64,000 bases of DNA, taken from NCBI GenBank assembly GCA_034509735.1, contig JACGWO010000001.1:10060854-10124853 (forward strand), given 5' to 3'. The notes under the pieces were generated by a model. The model saw nothing but the letters and a program-made list of their open reading frames with translations, searched no databases and was not told the origin of the DNA. Position 1 is the stretch's first letter, and each line of letters starts with the position of its first letter. A program made the translations under genes and the position numbers. Below are positions 50,825 to 63,529 of the stretch, one piece after another. Origin of the DNA: Sesamum alatum. Taxonomy: Eukaryota > Streptophyta > Magnoliopsida > Lamiales > Pedaliaceae.

Positions 50825-53094
50825 CTACTTAACATAAATGATGCCTTCATCATCAAGGTCATCACCTTCCCACTCAACATCGTCATTGCTTCCATCAGCA
50901 AGCTCTCCTGAATCGTCAACTTGATCTTCTGTCGTTTTTCTCTTATTCTCATCCTTTAATCTATCTAATATAGCTATTACCTGAATCAGATACAACATCG
51001 AATAGTTAATGAGAATAAAAGACACAGATTTTAAGTAGCCAAATTAACTAAAATAGTGATGCATCTGCAGAAAATCAAGTCAACAGATAAAACTCATCAT
51101 TGGCAGTTCTTCAATTTATAATATGCAACTCCAAAAAGATCATGACACATATACAAAAAGTTTACCTCGGAGGCCTCATAGTTTATCTCAAGAATTTATG
51201 GTTTTAGGAACTAAGCACATGCCATATGGGCAGGCAGGAAGCGAAGTCATGTCAGCATGTTAATTTCAGTATGACCAACGGACATTTAGCAGAACATGTA
51301 GCACCACAGCAGACAAGTTGAATGCATTATATGCAAACAGGCAATGTAAAATCTCTAGCATAAGATATCTTTTAGAGGAAATAGGTGATAAGATTCTGAC
51401 ATCAATAAGATGCTCAGTACTTTCTAGAAGAATTAGATAAAAAGATGCTTCAACAACGGTTTCCTTGAAAACATTCCGGTGTTTAGGAAAATCTTAGGAA
51501 ACATTCTCTTTAGAAATCCAATACTACAACCACAACACCATAAGAAAAACGTGACTTTAAGTCACAAACATGATGTAGGGTCCTAATAAGTGAAATGCGA
51601 TAACTGAACAAGGAAAAGACTAGCGGAAGTCTAACCCTGCTTCCTCGTTCCAGAGACTCATCTTCGAGGAATCGAATCTCAGGAGTGAGCCGCAACTTCA
51701 TACGCTTGCCCAGTTCACTGCGAACATATTTTGCTTTTGACTTCAGCCCTGCTAGAGCAACTTCTTTTCCCCTTTCATCTCCAAAAACAGATACGTACAC
51801 TTTGACAACCTAAGGGCAAAGCAAACAAGACGGTTAAAATTCAATATAAAACTGATGGGATAGCTCAACAAGCACCTTCAAAGTTGTCGACCCAAACAAT
51901 CAAATTCACAACTCTGCTTACCATTCTTAAAGTTTCACGTAAAGACTAAACAAGACAAGAACCTCCTTAAAGGCGAAATAACAATCAATCCTAGTGCTAG
52001 AAAATGCTAACAATACAGGACCAGTCTTACGCTCGTCTAATGCAAACATAAGATCTTATGATCCTAAAGTACACAAGTGGATCTAATCCTATGAAGTTCA
52101 CATACAATGCACGAATCATATAAACCACAATCTAAATAAAGTTTGCATTATTGTGCAATCTAGTTTCACGATTGACAGCTGAATAGTCATGAAAAATCTA
52201 AAATAACATGCACAAACAAAAATTACTTAGGTTTCACATACTAATTCATAACAATTTTCGGCCGTATTTATCAAATGTCTCAGCCTCGTACATGTTTGAC
52301 CATGAGAAGTTAACACATTCATCTTCTTTAAGATCCTAGGCGATGCCATCATAGCTAGGGCATGGGACCAAATTTCCAATTACACTTCAATGACTGAGAA
52401 TAAAACACCCGTAACAAAGCATTCATATCATAAGTAAGACAGAAGATGCTAAAAGTTAGTTTGAACTACTTCGCTCGATGATTTCAGAACTAAAACTGTT
52501 GTTTGGATCCAGATTTGAGCATAAAGTATCGCAATCGTAAAAAGTAACACATACAAATTTTGACAAGAAGTATTTCCAATTTATGTATACGCTTGATTAA
52601 CTCCATAAGAAATTTTAATCTGTCTATCTACCTCAAACCAGCTTGTACGGCTCACTAGTACTGTCTGCTTCAACAGTTGTACATCGCCTCGGCACAAAAT
52701 TCCCGTAATCAACGTAAAAGGAATTAAAACAACTAACCTGCAAATCAGCAGAGACTTCAACATCACTTATTGTAGTAAGCGACGACAGATAGCGATCGGC
52801 GCCCAAAGCAGCTTCAGGCAACACCGCATACTGCAAAACCTTATCGGTTAGCAACATGTCAGACAGCTCCCTCCTGATCTGCTTCGCCACCATTTTCACT
52901 CTCCTAGGGTTCGCCATGCATATAATCGTTCTGTTTTCGCCATTACCAACGCCGACGCATGTGGCGGTGCTAATTACCCGGTTCCGCTTCGGACGACGCA
53001 GGCCGACGGAGGCGAGACGGCTACATGACGGCGTAGAATGCGCAATGAAACATGGCAAAGTTATTGTTGAACCGTGGATTAGAAGGTGCGGCAT
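50825..53094 (-). CDS. Ribosome-binding factor A, chloroplastic (RbfA)
   Basis: Exons 53094-52738, 51809-51636 and 50980-50825 join in phase into 228 residues, similar in length to the Arabidopsis plastid RbfA. The first about 60 residues are Ser/Arg/Thr-rich and look like a transit peptide. Then come the KH-type RbfA signs: RRVKMVAKQIRRELSDML, ISDVEVSADLQ, VVKVYVSVFGDE, and LGKRMKLRLTPEIRFLEDESLERGSR. The C terminus is very acidic (GDDLDDEGIIYVK), as in plant homologues. RbfA assists late maturation of the 30S-type subunit and 16S rRNA 5' end in the stroma. The start at 53094 is the first ATG in the frame; an internal ATG at residue 60 (CMANPRR) would remove the transit peptide. Confidence 0.93.
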
Positions 53095-53099
53095 TAGAG

Positions 53100-53825
53100 A
53101 ATATTATCGGTGGGAGAGAACGCGAGGGTACAAAATCCAGAATATCTCTTCGCCGGTCAAGGGTAATTTAGGGAATATAATTTATACATATGAAAATCTT
53201 TACTGGAGCGGAATTTATCAAAACCAATGAACCATATATGGGCCTGGCCCAATAAAGCTGGGCTTATTATTTACGAATCAGTCAACGAACAATTACGGAG
53301 AAAAGTTGACCTTCAATGTGCACGTGTGGTGTGTGTATTCATGGGTTGTGGTACAGGTCCAGGCCGCAGCAATAAATTACCCATGTCTGTGACTGTCAGT
53401 GTCTGCAGTATGCTGAGGACTGAGTGAATGTATGGTGAGCACGAGCCATAATAATAAATGATTATTATAATGGAAGCGACTATAATATTTCGATAATTAT
53501 AGCGCTTTATAAGCTTAGCTAGCCAACGGCCCGAAAATTAATGGAGCACAACTATGAATACTATTTAATATACACAATCATGTATCTGAATAGTAGTTGA
53601 TAGTTGATTGTTTCTGTTTGATAATCGTTAAATGTTAATTGCTAATTACGTGTTGCTTGATATCTTAATACAATTATATATTTAATTGTTCTAATAATGT
53701 GTATATTATGATGTTCGAATGCATTATCTTATAATCATAAAATATAGAAAATCTTGAAAAAATGCAAGAATTTTAGCGTCTTAGAGTTCACTTACTGATG
53801 TGGCGTTTAATGCAGTCAATGTCTC
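53100..53825. other. RbfA promoter region and intergenic sequence
   Basis: Site II-type words (atgggcctggcccaataa near 53236 and ctgggctt near 53259) lie about 140-170 bases upstream of the RbfA start and are probable promoter elements. The rest is AT-rich with no gene. Confidence 0.45.
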
Positions 53826-54120
53826 GTTGTATGAGGTGTTATATGTTCTATCTTTATATGCCTCGTTAGGGAGAGGAATCTTCAGAGCTTATGAGCGACT
53901 CAAATTTATTGTCTACAACTGATATGAGACATGTGCCTACATTATTGGCCCCCCAACGAGAGACTATGGATAGACCCATGACATTGTTCCCACAGACAAC
54001 ATAAAATGATGCGGCTTGCGACTTTATTGACACCCATTGTGTGAGGTATTGTACGCTCTGATTTTTATAAATTGCAACAAATGTGAGATGTGTGCCTATA
54101 TCACTTAAAGTATATAATAT
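53826..54120. repeat. Diverged direct repeat, period about 212 bases
   Basis: Sequence from 53826 (ttgtatgaggtgttatatgt) resembles that from about 54038 (ttgtgtgaggtattgtacgc). Later words agree in the same order (gatatgagacatgtgccta versus aatgtgagatgtgtgccta). This looks like a two-unit, old tandem repeat. The open frame on its - strand has no recognisable domain. Confidence 0.6.
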
Positions 54121-54773
54121 CCATATCAAGTTTACAAGTAAGACATTTTGGTTTAAATTCTACTCGAATTTGTCTAACTTTATGAAAATATTTCCTTTTA
54201 TTAAATTAGAGTTTTGACTTTGGATTATCTATTGTATTTAATAATTTTAGATACTTTAATATACTAAAGAAATAATATTTTTTGCTTTTTAGAAAAAGTT
54301 CGCTTACTTGTAGTCATAAAAAATGGGTATGGATAATTTATTAACCTAAGAAAAGAAGGGAGAAATTGGAGTATTAAGCCTTTTGATAAGCATGTGATGG
54401 AGGGCCCTAAAATAATTCAAGAAACACTAATAGACAATTAATGTTGACTAAGCTGGAAGACAAGATCCCCAGTAAATATTCCCCAAATCTGTACAAGATT
54501 AACTAATTTAATCACGCATTACTGTGCTAAGCAGACAACGCGAGACAAGACATGATCATAAGGGTAACAGGGAAAATTAACTCTTTCCACTGCACTGATT
54601 AATCAGTGTTTCACCTCATCGACCAGCTTGCTTAGAATAATAACAAATCATTATTAATCATGGTAGCAATGTAACTCCAAACTTGCATTAGTGAAAATCA
54701 CGTCGAGGCATGCTTAAAAGGAATTATTTTTGCTCAAACCCAATCCGATCGCTTGCACTAACACTTTTTTAAT
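54121..54773. other. AT-rich intergenic sequence
   Basis: No gene, RNA or clear element was seen here. Confidence 0.5.
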
Positions 54774-55009
54774 GGGAAAAACGCAAGCAATTATTCCCTT
54801 GTGATATTATAAATAAGCAAATTATCTTTCAATGAAAAAATAAATAGAATTTTATCGCTTGTATTTTTTAAAATGTAGCAATTTACCTCCCTAGGCAGAG
54901 AGGTAAATTGCTTCATTTTAAAAAATATATGGGGGTAAATTTTTTTTTTTCTTATGGAAATAATTTACTCATTTGTAATATCACAAAGGGATAAATTACA
55001 TTAAACCCC
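54774..55009. mobile_element. MULE-like palindromic MITE
   Basis: An inverted-repeat element of about 236 bases starting gggaaaaacgcaagcaatta and ending with ggataaattacattaaaccc. The flanks ttttttaat / ttttttatt agree at 8 of 9 positions. The inner arms (gcaatttacctcc... agaggtaaattgc) form a strong hairpin around 54880-54910. It is similar in plan to 29304-29554. Confidence 0.65.
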
Positions 55010-55513
55010 TTTTTTATTACTGGATAGATCAATTATATCATCGTGCAACAAAATTTGGATCTCGTTAGAGTTATACAAACATTCCCTAATTTGGTTAATT
55101 CGATGGTCCAATTGGAGTGGGTTTTGAAGAGGCTCTTAATATTTTGAAAAAGAAACATTTAAACCCTGGATTGCTATATTCTTCATTCGCATAATTTGTA
55201 ACTATTTTTTGTTTTTTTTTGGACTTACAAAAGAACTATTTTGCCTTCATTTACTAATTATAAAAATTAAGAACTCAAATATCGAACTAACACATAATTT
55301 TGCTTTCTTATTACCTCAACACGTCTCATTCTTTGACATTTATACTGGGATTAGAGAGAAAATAAAATTAAATGCTAACTAAACATTTGTAGTTAGTCAA
55401 TGAAGGCAACATAGATATATAAAGGCCAAAATATAAAAATCCACAGAAAGTTACCCTAATGTGGAACATAGCTAGGTGAAGTGGGTTAGATACTTCTTTT
55501 TCAAAATGTTAAG

Positions 55514-55735
55514 GTGCTTTTTTTTTTTAAATAAATCAATTAATATCAAATATCTATACCTAACAACTAACGACAACTATAACAATTATATATTAATCAT
55601 CAACATCAAATAATTATATTTAATCAATAATTACTATTAAAATAGAATAACGAACCACACGTTGGTGGGGTACGAACTCATGACTCTTATTGTCATGGGA
55701 CCTCAACTTTAGCGATTGAGCTTCATTTGCATTTT
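55514..55735 (-). mobile_element. tRNA-derived SINE-like copy 1
   Basis: On the - strand it reads as a tRNA-like head (A-box-like gctcaatcgctaaag, B-box-like gagttcgtaccc, near 55730-55658), then an AT-rich body, and ends in an A-run (T-run on the + strand near 55518-55528). The head, body and A-tail order is that of a plant SINE. It resembles the copy at 60056-60345. The ends are approximate. Confidence 0.55.
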
Positions 55736-55739
55736 TTTT

Positions 55740-57183
55740 TATTGAGGTGTTTTGCACCTGATGGTAACAAGACCAATCCACATTTATAATTACCGAATTA
55801 CCCCAGTCATTTATGTAATTACCCATTAGTTAGTCGTGTTTTGTAATTACTGAATTATCCCCGGTCATTAAATTGTACCCGTTAGATAGGGATAGGTTGG
55901 GGGGCTAAATTGTCTTTACGCCCCCCACATTCCTGATTTGTTTAATACTCATTGTAAGAGGGGGACTTTTTTTGAAAGAGCAATAAAGAGAGTAAAGCTT
56001 GAAGTTCTTGATTTGAGACGTGTAAGTGTGCTGGATCATATATTTTTTCAATTTTACCCCATTAGTACCTATCTTAATTTTTACAGGGGTAGCTTTGATT
56101 TTACCTAACTTTTATGATTTGTCATTAACATTTAGAAATTTATATGTTTAGATAAAATACTTAAGATGGGCCTTAAACTAACTAGAGAAAGAAAAGGTCT
56201 AAATTAAGGAAACAGGAAGCTGTCAAGGGCTACCTTTGATCTAATTAATAAGGAAACTGCTGATTCTTATCCATAGGAATAGTGTAGAACTGAAGATAAA
56301 AATGCCTTTTAAATTCGAGTGATCCCATTCCCATCAATTATCCTAACCAAATATTCTTCATATATATGGAAACTTAAATAACACAGTAGATTATGCTCTT
56401 GATTCATGCTAATCATATTTAATGGATTATCTTTTGGTTATTTCTCCCTCTCTACGAATCTACCATATTCAATTTCATACGATGCTTTTTTTGAACGAGA
56501 CATGATATCTTTTTGTTTTCTTTTAAATTAAGTTAACTGCAATTTGCAATTTCAACCCATAATAAATTATTTGAAATTTTTTTATGTCGATTAATTAATT
56601 TTAGAAATTTTGAACCTACACATGCAATTGAGTCGACTTGCTATTAATATAAGTTATTTTAATAATGATATTTTTTGGAATATTGAGAATCAAAATAGTT
56701 AAAAATATCAAAAAAAATAATCTTGATAACCAATATATATATATATGGATAGAAATTTATGCAAGTTTTTCTTTCATATATTTATTATTATTAATTTTTA
56801 TATATTAGGGTAAATTCATTACATAAAAGATAATTAATCAATTAGGTAACAACGTAATATTAAAGGTGAAATTCAGATATTAAGTTGATATTAGTAATAA
56901 AATTCGAGTACCAAAATAATTTTAGCGGTTTATATTATAATTGGAAGTATTGAATTCAGTTTATGGGTATTTGTAAATGACCACATATTTAAACAAAATT
57001 TTAATGGATGGATTTAAATGGGTATGGTTAGTATTTATGTTGTAAATAATTGCAAATCCAGGGGCTATTTGGGTAGACGAAGGCTTATAAGATCCCTTAA
57101 TAACGGGAGTTTTCAAGTTCAAAGGGCAAAGGCGTTTTCCACTCATCATCCATCACCTTCTCTCCTCTCTCTCACCCAATACC
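55740..57183. other. AT-rich intergenic sequence upstream of the SAUR gene
   Basis: No gene was seen up to the SAUR start. The last 150 bases before 57184 form its promoter and leader. A (TA)n run lies near 56732-56746. Confidence 0.5.
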
Positions 57184-57606
57184 ATGGGCAAAAGCAACAA
57201 AATCCGGCATATCGTGAGAATCCGGCAAATGCTCCGGTCATGGCGCAGGAAAGCCGCGTCTCAGGCTGCATCACACCGTTTGCCGTCGGACGTCCCTGCC
57301 GGACATGTTGCGGTCAGCGTGGGGAGCAGTTGCCGTAGGTTCATCGTGCGCGCGACGTACCTGAACCACCCCATTTTCAGGCGACTGCTCAGCCAAGCCG
57401 AGGAAGAGTACGGCTTCGCCAACAACTCGGGGCCGCTGGCGATTCCGTGTGACGAAACGCTATTCGAGGAGATCCTCCGATTCGTGTCCCTATGCGACCC
57501 CGTTAAGTCGGATTTCCAGCTGAGATGCTGCCACGTGGGCGTCAGGAATGAGAATCCCGATTTTTTCGGCGAATCAAGGCCGTTGCTCTACGGGTACAGT
57601 GCCTGA
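57184..57606 (+). CDS. SAUR-family auxin-responsive protein
   Basis: An intronless frame of 140 residues. The SAUR domain covers about residues 35-105: LPSDVPAGHVAVSVG, RRFIVRATYLNHPIFRRLL, EEYGF and GPLAIPCDETLFEEIL. The basic N terminus (KIRHIVRIRQMLRSWRRKA) is common in the longer SAURs that have such an extension. SAURs promote cell expansion, in part by inhibiting PP2C-D phosphatases at the plasma membrane. The C-terminal tail of about 35 residues is longer than in the small auxin-induced SAURs, which suggests one of the developmentally regulated, less auxin-responsive members. The start is the first ATG of the frame and begins the conserved basic segment. Confidence 0.94.
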   Translation: MGKSNKIRHIVRIRQMLRSWRRKAASQAASHRLPSDVPAGHVAVSVGSSCRRFIVRATYLNHPIFRRLLSQAEEEYGFANNSGPLAIPCDETLFEEILRFVSLCDPVKSDFQLRCCHVGVRNENPDFFGESRPLLYGYSA

Positions 57607-60055
57607 TGACTTCCCACTATAATCACAGCCTTTTTCCTCACGTCGGAATCGTTTTTCTTTTTCGGGGGAATCTCTTTTTCTTTTTTCTTTTTCTTTTTCT
57701 TTTTAGATTTGTTTGCTAGGGAGATTGGTAGTAGGTGTAATGGACCGAACCATCTACGATCCCTAGTTGAAGACGGGGTTATTTGCAACCGTCTATTTCA
57801 AATTGTGGATCTTCCGTGATTTGGCAATGGATATTTATCACATGCTAAAATGTTTATATTATACGCTGTCTTTTGTGATTGTTGAGATCATTGAAATTCA
57901 CAAAAAATTACTACTATTTAGTTGACAGGTAGTCAGATTTAAATGATTTAAGGAGTAAAATTGTATTCAAAATTGATTCCCTTTGGTTTTTTTCCATTTT
58001 CTAATTAATTTTCTTAGTTTCTGACACAGACAGCAAATTGCAATTGTTGTCATCATCTACATATAAGTTTTGTATACTCTTTCGGGAATTTGAAGAGGTA
58101 ATAATTTGGAAGGGTAAGACCAACTTGTGTGTGTTTATTGATGATAGATGCGCCTAAAATTTGATGATATTGGGAAAATGCACGTGAAAGAAGGCATTGT
58201 CTAGTTAGTCCAACGTATGATTATCATTTATCACATGCATAGGAAAAAAAGTTTACCAGAATCAAATTCAATCGAACTAAATCAATTTTAATAAATTTAA
58301 CATGTGAATTAGTAATTTTTCTTAAATTGTACACCAATCACAAGACAATACATTACACTTTCCATAAATTATTTACGTCCATCTGAATCGGATTGGATTG
58401 GAATTTTCCAACGTGCATTTACGTATGTTAACTGCATTTGTTATTATTACTATATTTAAGGCAATTCGTTATAAAGTCTAGCTCAAGGTATGGAGCTTGT
58501 ACAACTAATTAACTAAACTACGCAATATGTTGATTGTTGAGTATGAAAATGTGTTGCATGAAACTAAAATAAAAGGGAACTTTTGCATTATGGGCTTGAG
58601 ATATATGGATCCAAAACCTGGTATGGGTTGATAAATAATGGACCTAAGAATTACCCTATTTTCGAGTTTAGATCCAACCCAATGATAAATTGAATTTAAT
58701 TTATTTTCACATTTTTAGACCCAATCCAATTTTTACTAGCGCGCTCAGTCTATTTGGGAGTTCCTGTAATAATCTTTTCATACATTAAGTCAAACACCAA
58801 ATGCCTTAAGATGTTATGGTAACAATAGGATTTTTTAATTCACATTAAACTATAGTGTTACTCTAATGGTCTGATTGGAATAAGGTAATAGATTAGGAAT
58901 GAAATGTACATTTCAAAATTTATTCAAAAAACACGTGATTGGTATAATTTAAAATTAGGAATACTCATTCTCTTGGTAATGTCCATTCTCGCGAGTATGG
59001 AATTAGGCATTTCCTTTTTCACCCATAGTTTTAGTTAGCTTAGGAATAGATTATTTTTTTTATATTGTTAAAATAATTTCTAATAAAATTATAATTACAA
59101 GGAAAAAAAATTATTAATACATTAAATATAATGAATATCAATGTAAAAATATTTATATATGTGTTGTTGAAATAATTAAATACATTGAAAAGATAAATAT
59201 ATATAATAGAATTTTAAATTAATTTAACATTTCAAAAACATATATCTTATGTAATGGGACTTTGTTTAGTTTTTTATTTAATATTTAAGTTCACTACATT
59301 TTACCTAACTGATGAACGAAAAATTGGAAATTTTGGATTCAATTCATTTCTTATTCCTATGTTATTCCAAACATTGAGATTATATACTTAAATCACCCCA
59401 TTTTTACTTTTATTCAATTTATAAGTTTATTCTATTCCCATCCAAATTTATTTATACATACCAATCACCCCCTAATATGTTTATGAGATCCATTTCATTT
59501 ATAACTTATTGAGTAATACTTTTTTTTTAAAAAAAGATACACGTGTCTATCATATATTAGTATCATTTATCAAAGTGTGATAGAAGATCCTCCTAAAGTT
59601 AGAGCGTATTTTTCTACTTTCCAACAAATGAAATTACAAGTATGTCCCTGGCAGTGGTCATTGCATCATCAGCACAAATAGCAGGCTCCAGCTCTAATGA
59701 AGATGAAGAATTGGTAGGACTTAGCCTAATCTATCCAACTAATATGTTCAAATCTCAATAATTGATAAATTGCAAGGACGACTATGGGCTTGGGCCCCTC
59801 TCCCCTCATATCTGTCTTTCTGACCCCTTAATCCATACACCCTGAGCCCACCTCCTGTGCCCTTGTCGTCCATTCTAAAATAATTAAAAACGCGTTTATT
59901 TTGATTATGAAACCAAGAAAGATTTCAAGCGCGTTTATAAGCCTTTTTGATCGAGTGGATAATATTAGTGATTAGTTTTTTTTGTTTTTTTTTTTTTTTT
60001 TGGGAGGCCGAAAAACGACTAATAGTCAAGCTACCCAGGACATGAATTTATACGG
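57607..60055. other. AT-rich intergenic sequence downstream of SAUR
   Basis: After the 3' flank of SAUR (a pyrimidine-rich tract lies near 57650-57705) there is no supportable gene. Small AT-rich repeats and a T-run near 59979-60001 are present. Confidence 0.5.
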
Positions 60056-60345
60056 TTTTTTTTTTTTTTTTTTTTTTTATGTAAAAGCGATGAATATTAT
60101 TAATTGAATTAAATTAATTATAATCACTCATGTCGACTATCAATATCTCATAGAGACAATTATAATAATCATACACTGATCAACAATATCACACAAATTA
60201 AATCTCAACAATCTCTTATTATTACAGTATGCAAATAATCATACTATACAGTAGACTATCATCCCACGTATTTGTGAGGTTTGAACCCATGACCGCTAAA
60301 GTCATGGACCTCAACCTTAACTATTAGACCAAAAGATCATTCGTC
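60056..60345 (-). mobile_element. tRNA-derived SINE-like copy 2
   Basis: Read on the - strand, it has an A-box-like TGGTCTAATAGTTAAGG and a B-box-like GGGTTCAAACCTC (both between about 60335 and 60270), about 190 bases of AT-rich body and a terminal A-run of about 23 (the T-run near 60057-60079). The flanking words tatacgg (left) and tatatgg (right, near 60346) could be the remains of a target duplication. Structure and similarity to 55514-55735 support a SINE family. Confidence 0.65.
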
Positions 60346-60957
60346 TATATGGTATATTTTTGGTTTGTCTTTTTTTTTTTTTTTAAAGTTTTAAATTAAT
60401 TAATTAATTATTAATTTCTTCACTCATTATGATCTTTCATAATTAATCTTTTGTTATGATTTTTTGTTTATCTCTATAGTTTAGTATTATCTTATTTTAT
60501 CAATATTAATTTATTATTTTATATATATAAGTAACTTTTTACTCTACAATAAATAAAAAAGTATAATTTATTTTAAATAATTTTTAAAAATTATGCACAT
60601 AATGCGCCACATTTATCCGTTTCAATAAAAGAAGTATTGTATTAATCTGAATTATCAATCTATGTGATAATTGGGATCTCAATTATGAGTGAGGAGACAA
60701 AGTTTTAATTATTGTTAAAGTCAAACTCATTCAATTTAATGAGGATTTGTTTGTTTGATGGAAATTCGATTATCCTGAAAATTGATGGCAACTGATTGGA
60801 TAAAGCACATGGTTTGGCCCAAGTGAAATAGACCCTGGCAACTGCGTTGATACATCCCAAATAGACCATTGAATCCCAAACACTGTCGGGTCTGGGCTGG
60901 CCCACTGAAGTATCCTGAGAACCCGTGACCCGACTCATTCACCCAAGAAACCACTTT

Positions 60958-60978
60958 ACTATATATATATATATATAT
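60958..60978. repeat. (TA)n microsatellite
   Basis: About ten TA units just upstream of the small MULE-like MITE at 60997. Confidence 0.9.
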
Positions 60979-60996
60979 TTCTACTTGAATTTTAAA

Positions 60997-61131
60997 GGGA
61001 TAATTATATAAAATCCCCCTGTATTTTCGTTTATTTGCAAAAAATCCAATGGGGCCTTTGCATATTATTAAAACACAAGGGGGTTTTTTGCAGATAAATG
61101 AAAACACAGGGGGGTTTTATGTAATTATCCC
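60997..61131. mobile_element. 135-bp MULE-like MITE with perfect 9-bp target duplication
   Basis: The inverted ends are GGGATAATTATATAAAATCC (left) and GGGATAATTACATAAAACCC (right end, opposite strand). They are flanked by identical AATTTTAAA at 60988-60996 and 61132-61140. It is too short to code for anything. It is the cleanest member of the palindromic elements in this window. Confidence 0.88.
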
Positions 61132-61168
61132 AATTTTAAATTATAATTATTTTTTTGTTAAAAATAAG

Positions 61169-61596
61169 GGTAAATTACAAAAACATTTCTTGAAATTTAT
61201 CATAATTACAAACACCTCCTCGTTGTTTGAGAAATTATAAATATCCCCATGACTTTATTGTCCGTAAAAGAACGAACTCATTTTGTTAGGTTTTCATTCA
61301 ATTTTTGTGATGAACTGTCCAAAACACCCTTTTAAATTTTAGAATTTTCTAAAATATTTTTATGAACTAATATTCTCTATGGATAATTTATTTTACTCAC
61401 TCTAAGATTTTTTTTATATTTTTAAATATTCTTTTTGAAAAATTAAAAAATTCAACAAGGGCGAAGTAGTAATTTTCACATCTCCATGTAGGGTTACATG
61501 ATTATTTTCTATTTGAGGGGGTATTTTTAATTTTTAAAATAACAAGAAATTATTTATAATTATGTTAAAATTTAAAAAAAGTAATTGTAATTTATC
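61169..61596. mobile_element. MULE-like palindromic element
   Basis: Left end GGTAAATTAC with right end GATAAATTAC on the opposite strand; inner arms are diverged. Words such as aattacaaacacctcctcgttg near the left resemble those of the element at 44765. About 430 bases. A target duplication is not evident. Confidence 0.55.
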
Positions 61597-61599
61597 ATA

Positions 61600-62690
61600 A
61601 AAACAATGTATTATCAAGGAAGTTACAAACATGGCACATGTGAATATAGGCTAAATTTACTATACTTGATGTGTAGGCATCAAATTGTATGGAAAATATT
61701 GAAAAATGAAATATATATTAATTATATGACCATTTAATATATTTAATATCAAATGTAACTTATACAATATTGTGAATCTATACTATATATTAAGGTTAAA
61801 GACCTTAGAGCAACTACGTTTTTCAGGTGAAGACTATTTGCGTTAACGGAAGAATAACGATACACATGGAGATCCAAGTGTAGACTATCAAACTATTTTC
61901 CAAATTCTAAACGCCTTACAAGGAAGAAGGGCTATAATTAAATACCAGCTTTTGTGTAATTTATTCAATAATAATGTTGACAAGCACATACAATTTTCGA
62001 TTAGATTTATTGAATCTTCTGAAGTTGCGTTCTTGCCAAATGTAATAAACAAGGAAGGAAAACACTGTTTGATTGATTGCATGAAACAAATATCCTTATT
62101 TTACTTATGATAAAAAAAAAATATGAGTTGATCAAGATACCTTCATCCATACACATCATTTACAAGTAACAATCTCTTTGATTAATTTGACATATTTTAT
62201 CAATTTTAATAAATTATTTATTTTATATTTAATTTAATTAAATAAATATAATCTATACTATTATAAAGAGAAGAGAGTTTATAGACTCAAAGTGGTAGTT
62301 TTGATACCACTACACCAAATTATTATAATACCAAAAATGTCCTTCAACTTCCCTACTCATATTGAATTAACTACCCAATCAAATTTTTTAAAAAAAAATT
62401 ATTTCCATACAATTAATATACTCAAAAAATTAAATTGACTCTCATTTTGCTTAAGCTTATTATTGATTGAAATAGAAATAACAGATATTGAGAAAATTTT
62501 TAATTTTGAATTTAATTTGAGTAAAATATTTATTGATAATTAACGCATTATAAAAAAATATTGGATAGTTTTTATATGTGGGGTTGTAAGACAATAAAAA
62601 GTTTTAATATATAAAAACAAATTATGAACTTTAATAAAATAAAAATATTATTAACAAATATGCGTCCACTTATATTGCGTGCTACAGTGT
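61600..62690. other. AT-rich intergenic sequence
   Basis: No gene was seen here. Short open frames on the - strand show no family resemblance. Confidence 0.5.
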
Positions 62691-62699
62691 CTAATAATT

Positions 62700-62890
62700 T
62701 TAAATTATACGCAGTATTAAGAATGTGTAACTGATACCCGAGAGCCAGGTGACCGGGCGCGTTGCACCGAAAAAACAGAGGCGGGGCAAGGGTCACGTGG
62801 CAGAAGCCCCACCACCAATTGTAGTACGGGTGGACCCGGGAAAGATTTTGGATCATCCGCCCCTACCTTATTTCCAACATCCGGGTATTT
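62700..62890. other. GC-rich island with a G-box
   Basis: This is a local composition change in otherwise very AT-rich DNA, with cgggcgcg, ggcggggc, gtcacgtggc (a CACGTG G-box near 62794) and gacccggg. No convincing reading frame or RNA is seen. It may be a fragment of a GC-rich element or a distal regulatory segment of a gene beyond the window. Confidence 0.45.
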
Positions 62891-63029
62891 CATAAAACAA
62901 AAGGAAGCTTCCTCCTATGGTTTTTTCCCCATATGCTTGATCTGTTTTTCCATGTTATCTACACCTCATATTATACATTAAATTAAATTATCTTTTATTA
63001 TATACCTCACATACATATAACATAATATA

Positions 63030-63528
63030 GGGTTAATTACACATAAATCCCTTTTAAAAATGAAATTATATTTTTCCCAAAAAAAATAATTGAAATTTTA
63101 CTTACATCACCTCCAAAAATTCATTGTTTACACCTGACCTTCTTTCGTTGAGGTTTCGACGGGAAGTACTACCATCAACAAAAATAATTACATAAATTTT
63201 TAGTTTTGCCTCTCATTTAATATTTTCATGTATAATTTGGTACTTATAAGGGAATAAATGCAATATATACATATGAAAGTGCGGTTAACATTATTGCATT
63301 TTTTCCCTTATAAGTACAAAATTATGATATGAAAATATTAAATGAGAGGCAAAATTGAAAATAATATAATTATTTTTGTTGACGTCGATATTTCCGTCAA
63401 AACCTTAACGAAAGAAGATCATGTGTAAACGATGAGTTTTCTTAGAGGGTGTAAATGTAATTTTGAAATTTTTTTTGCAGGAAAGAGTAGTTCAGTATTT
63501 TCATAGGGGATCCAAGTATAATTAATCC
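63030..63528. mobile_element. MULE-like foldback element with 9-bp target duplication
   Basis: About 500 bases with inverted arms of roughly 200 bases: the left arm contains ttcgttgaggtttcgacggg and the right arm its near complement. The inner arms (cttataagggaataaatgca / tgcattttttcccttataag) form a hairpin near 63246-63318. The ends are GGGTTAATTA and GGATTAATTA. The flanks cataatata / tataatata agree at 8 of 9 bases. It has no coding capacity. Confidence 0.8.
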
Positions 63529-63529
63529 T

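Noticed and set aside
52856..53230. 124-codon + strand frame
   Set aside because: Antisense to exon 1 of the RbfA gene.
57018..57338. 106-codon frame overlapping the SAUR gene
   Set aside because: Different frame from the SAUR protein; it starts in upstream AT-rich DNA and has no family motif.
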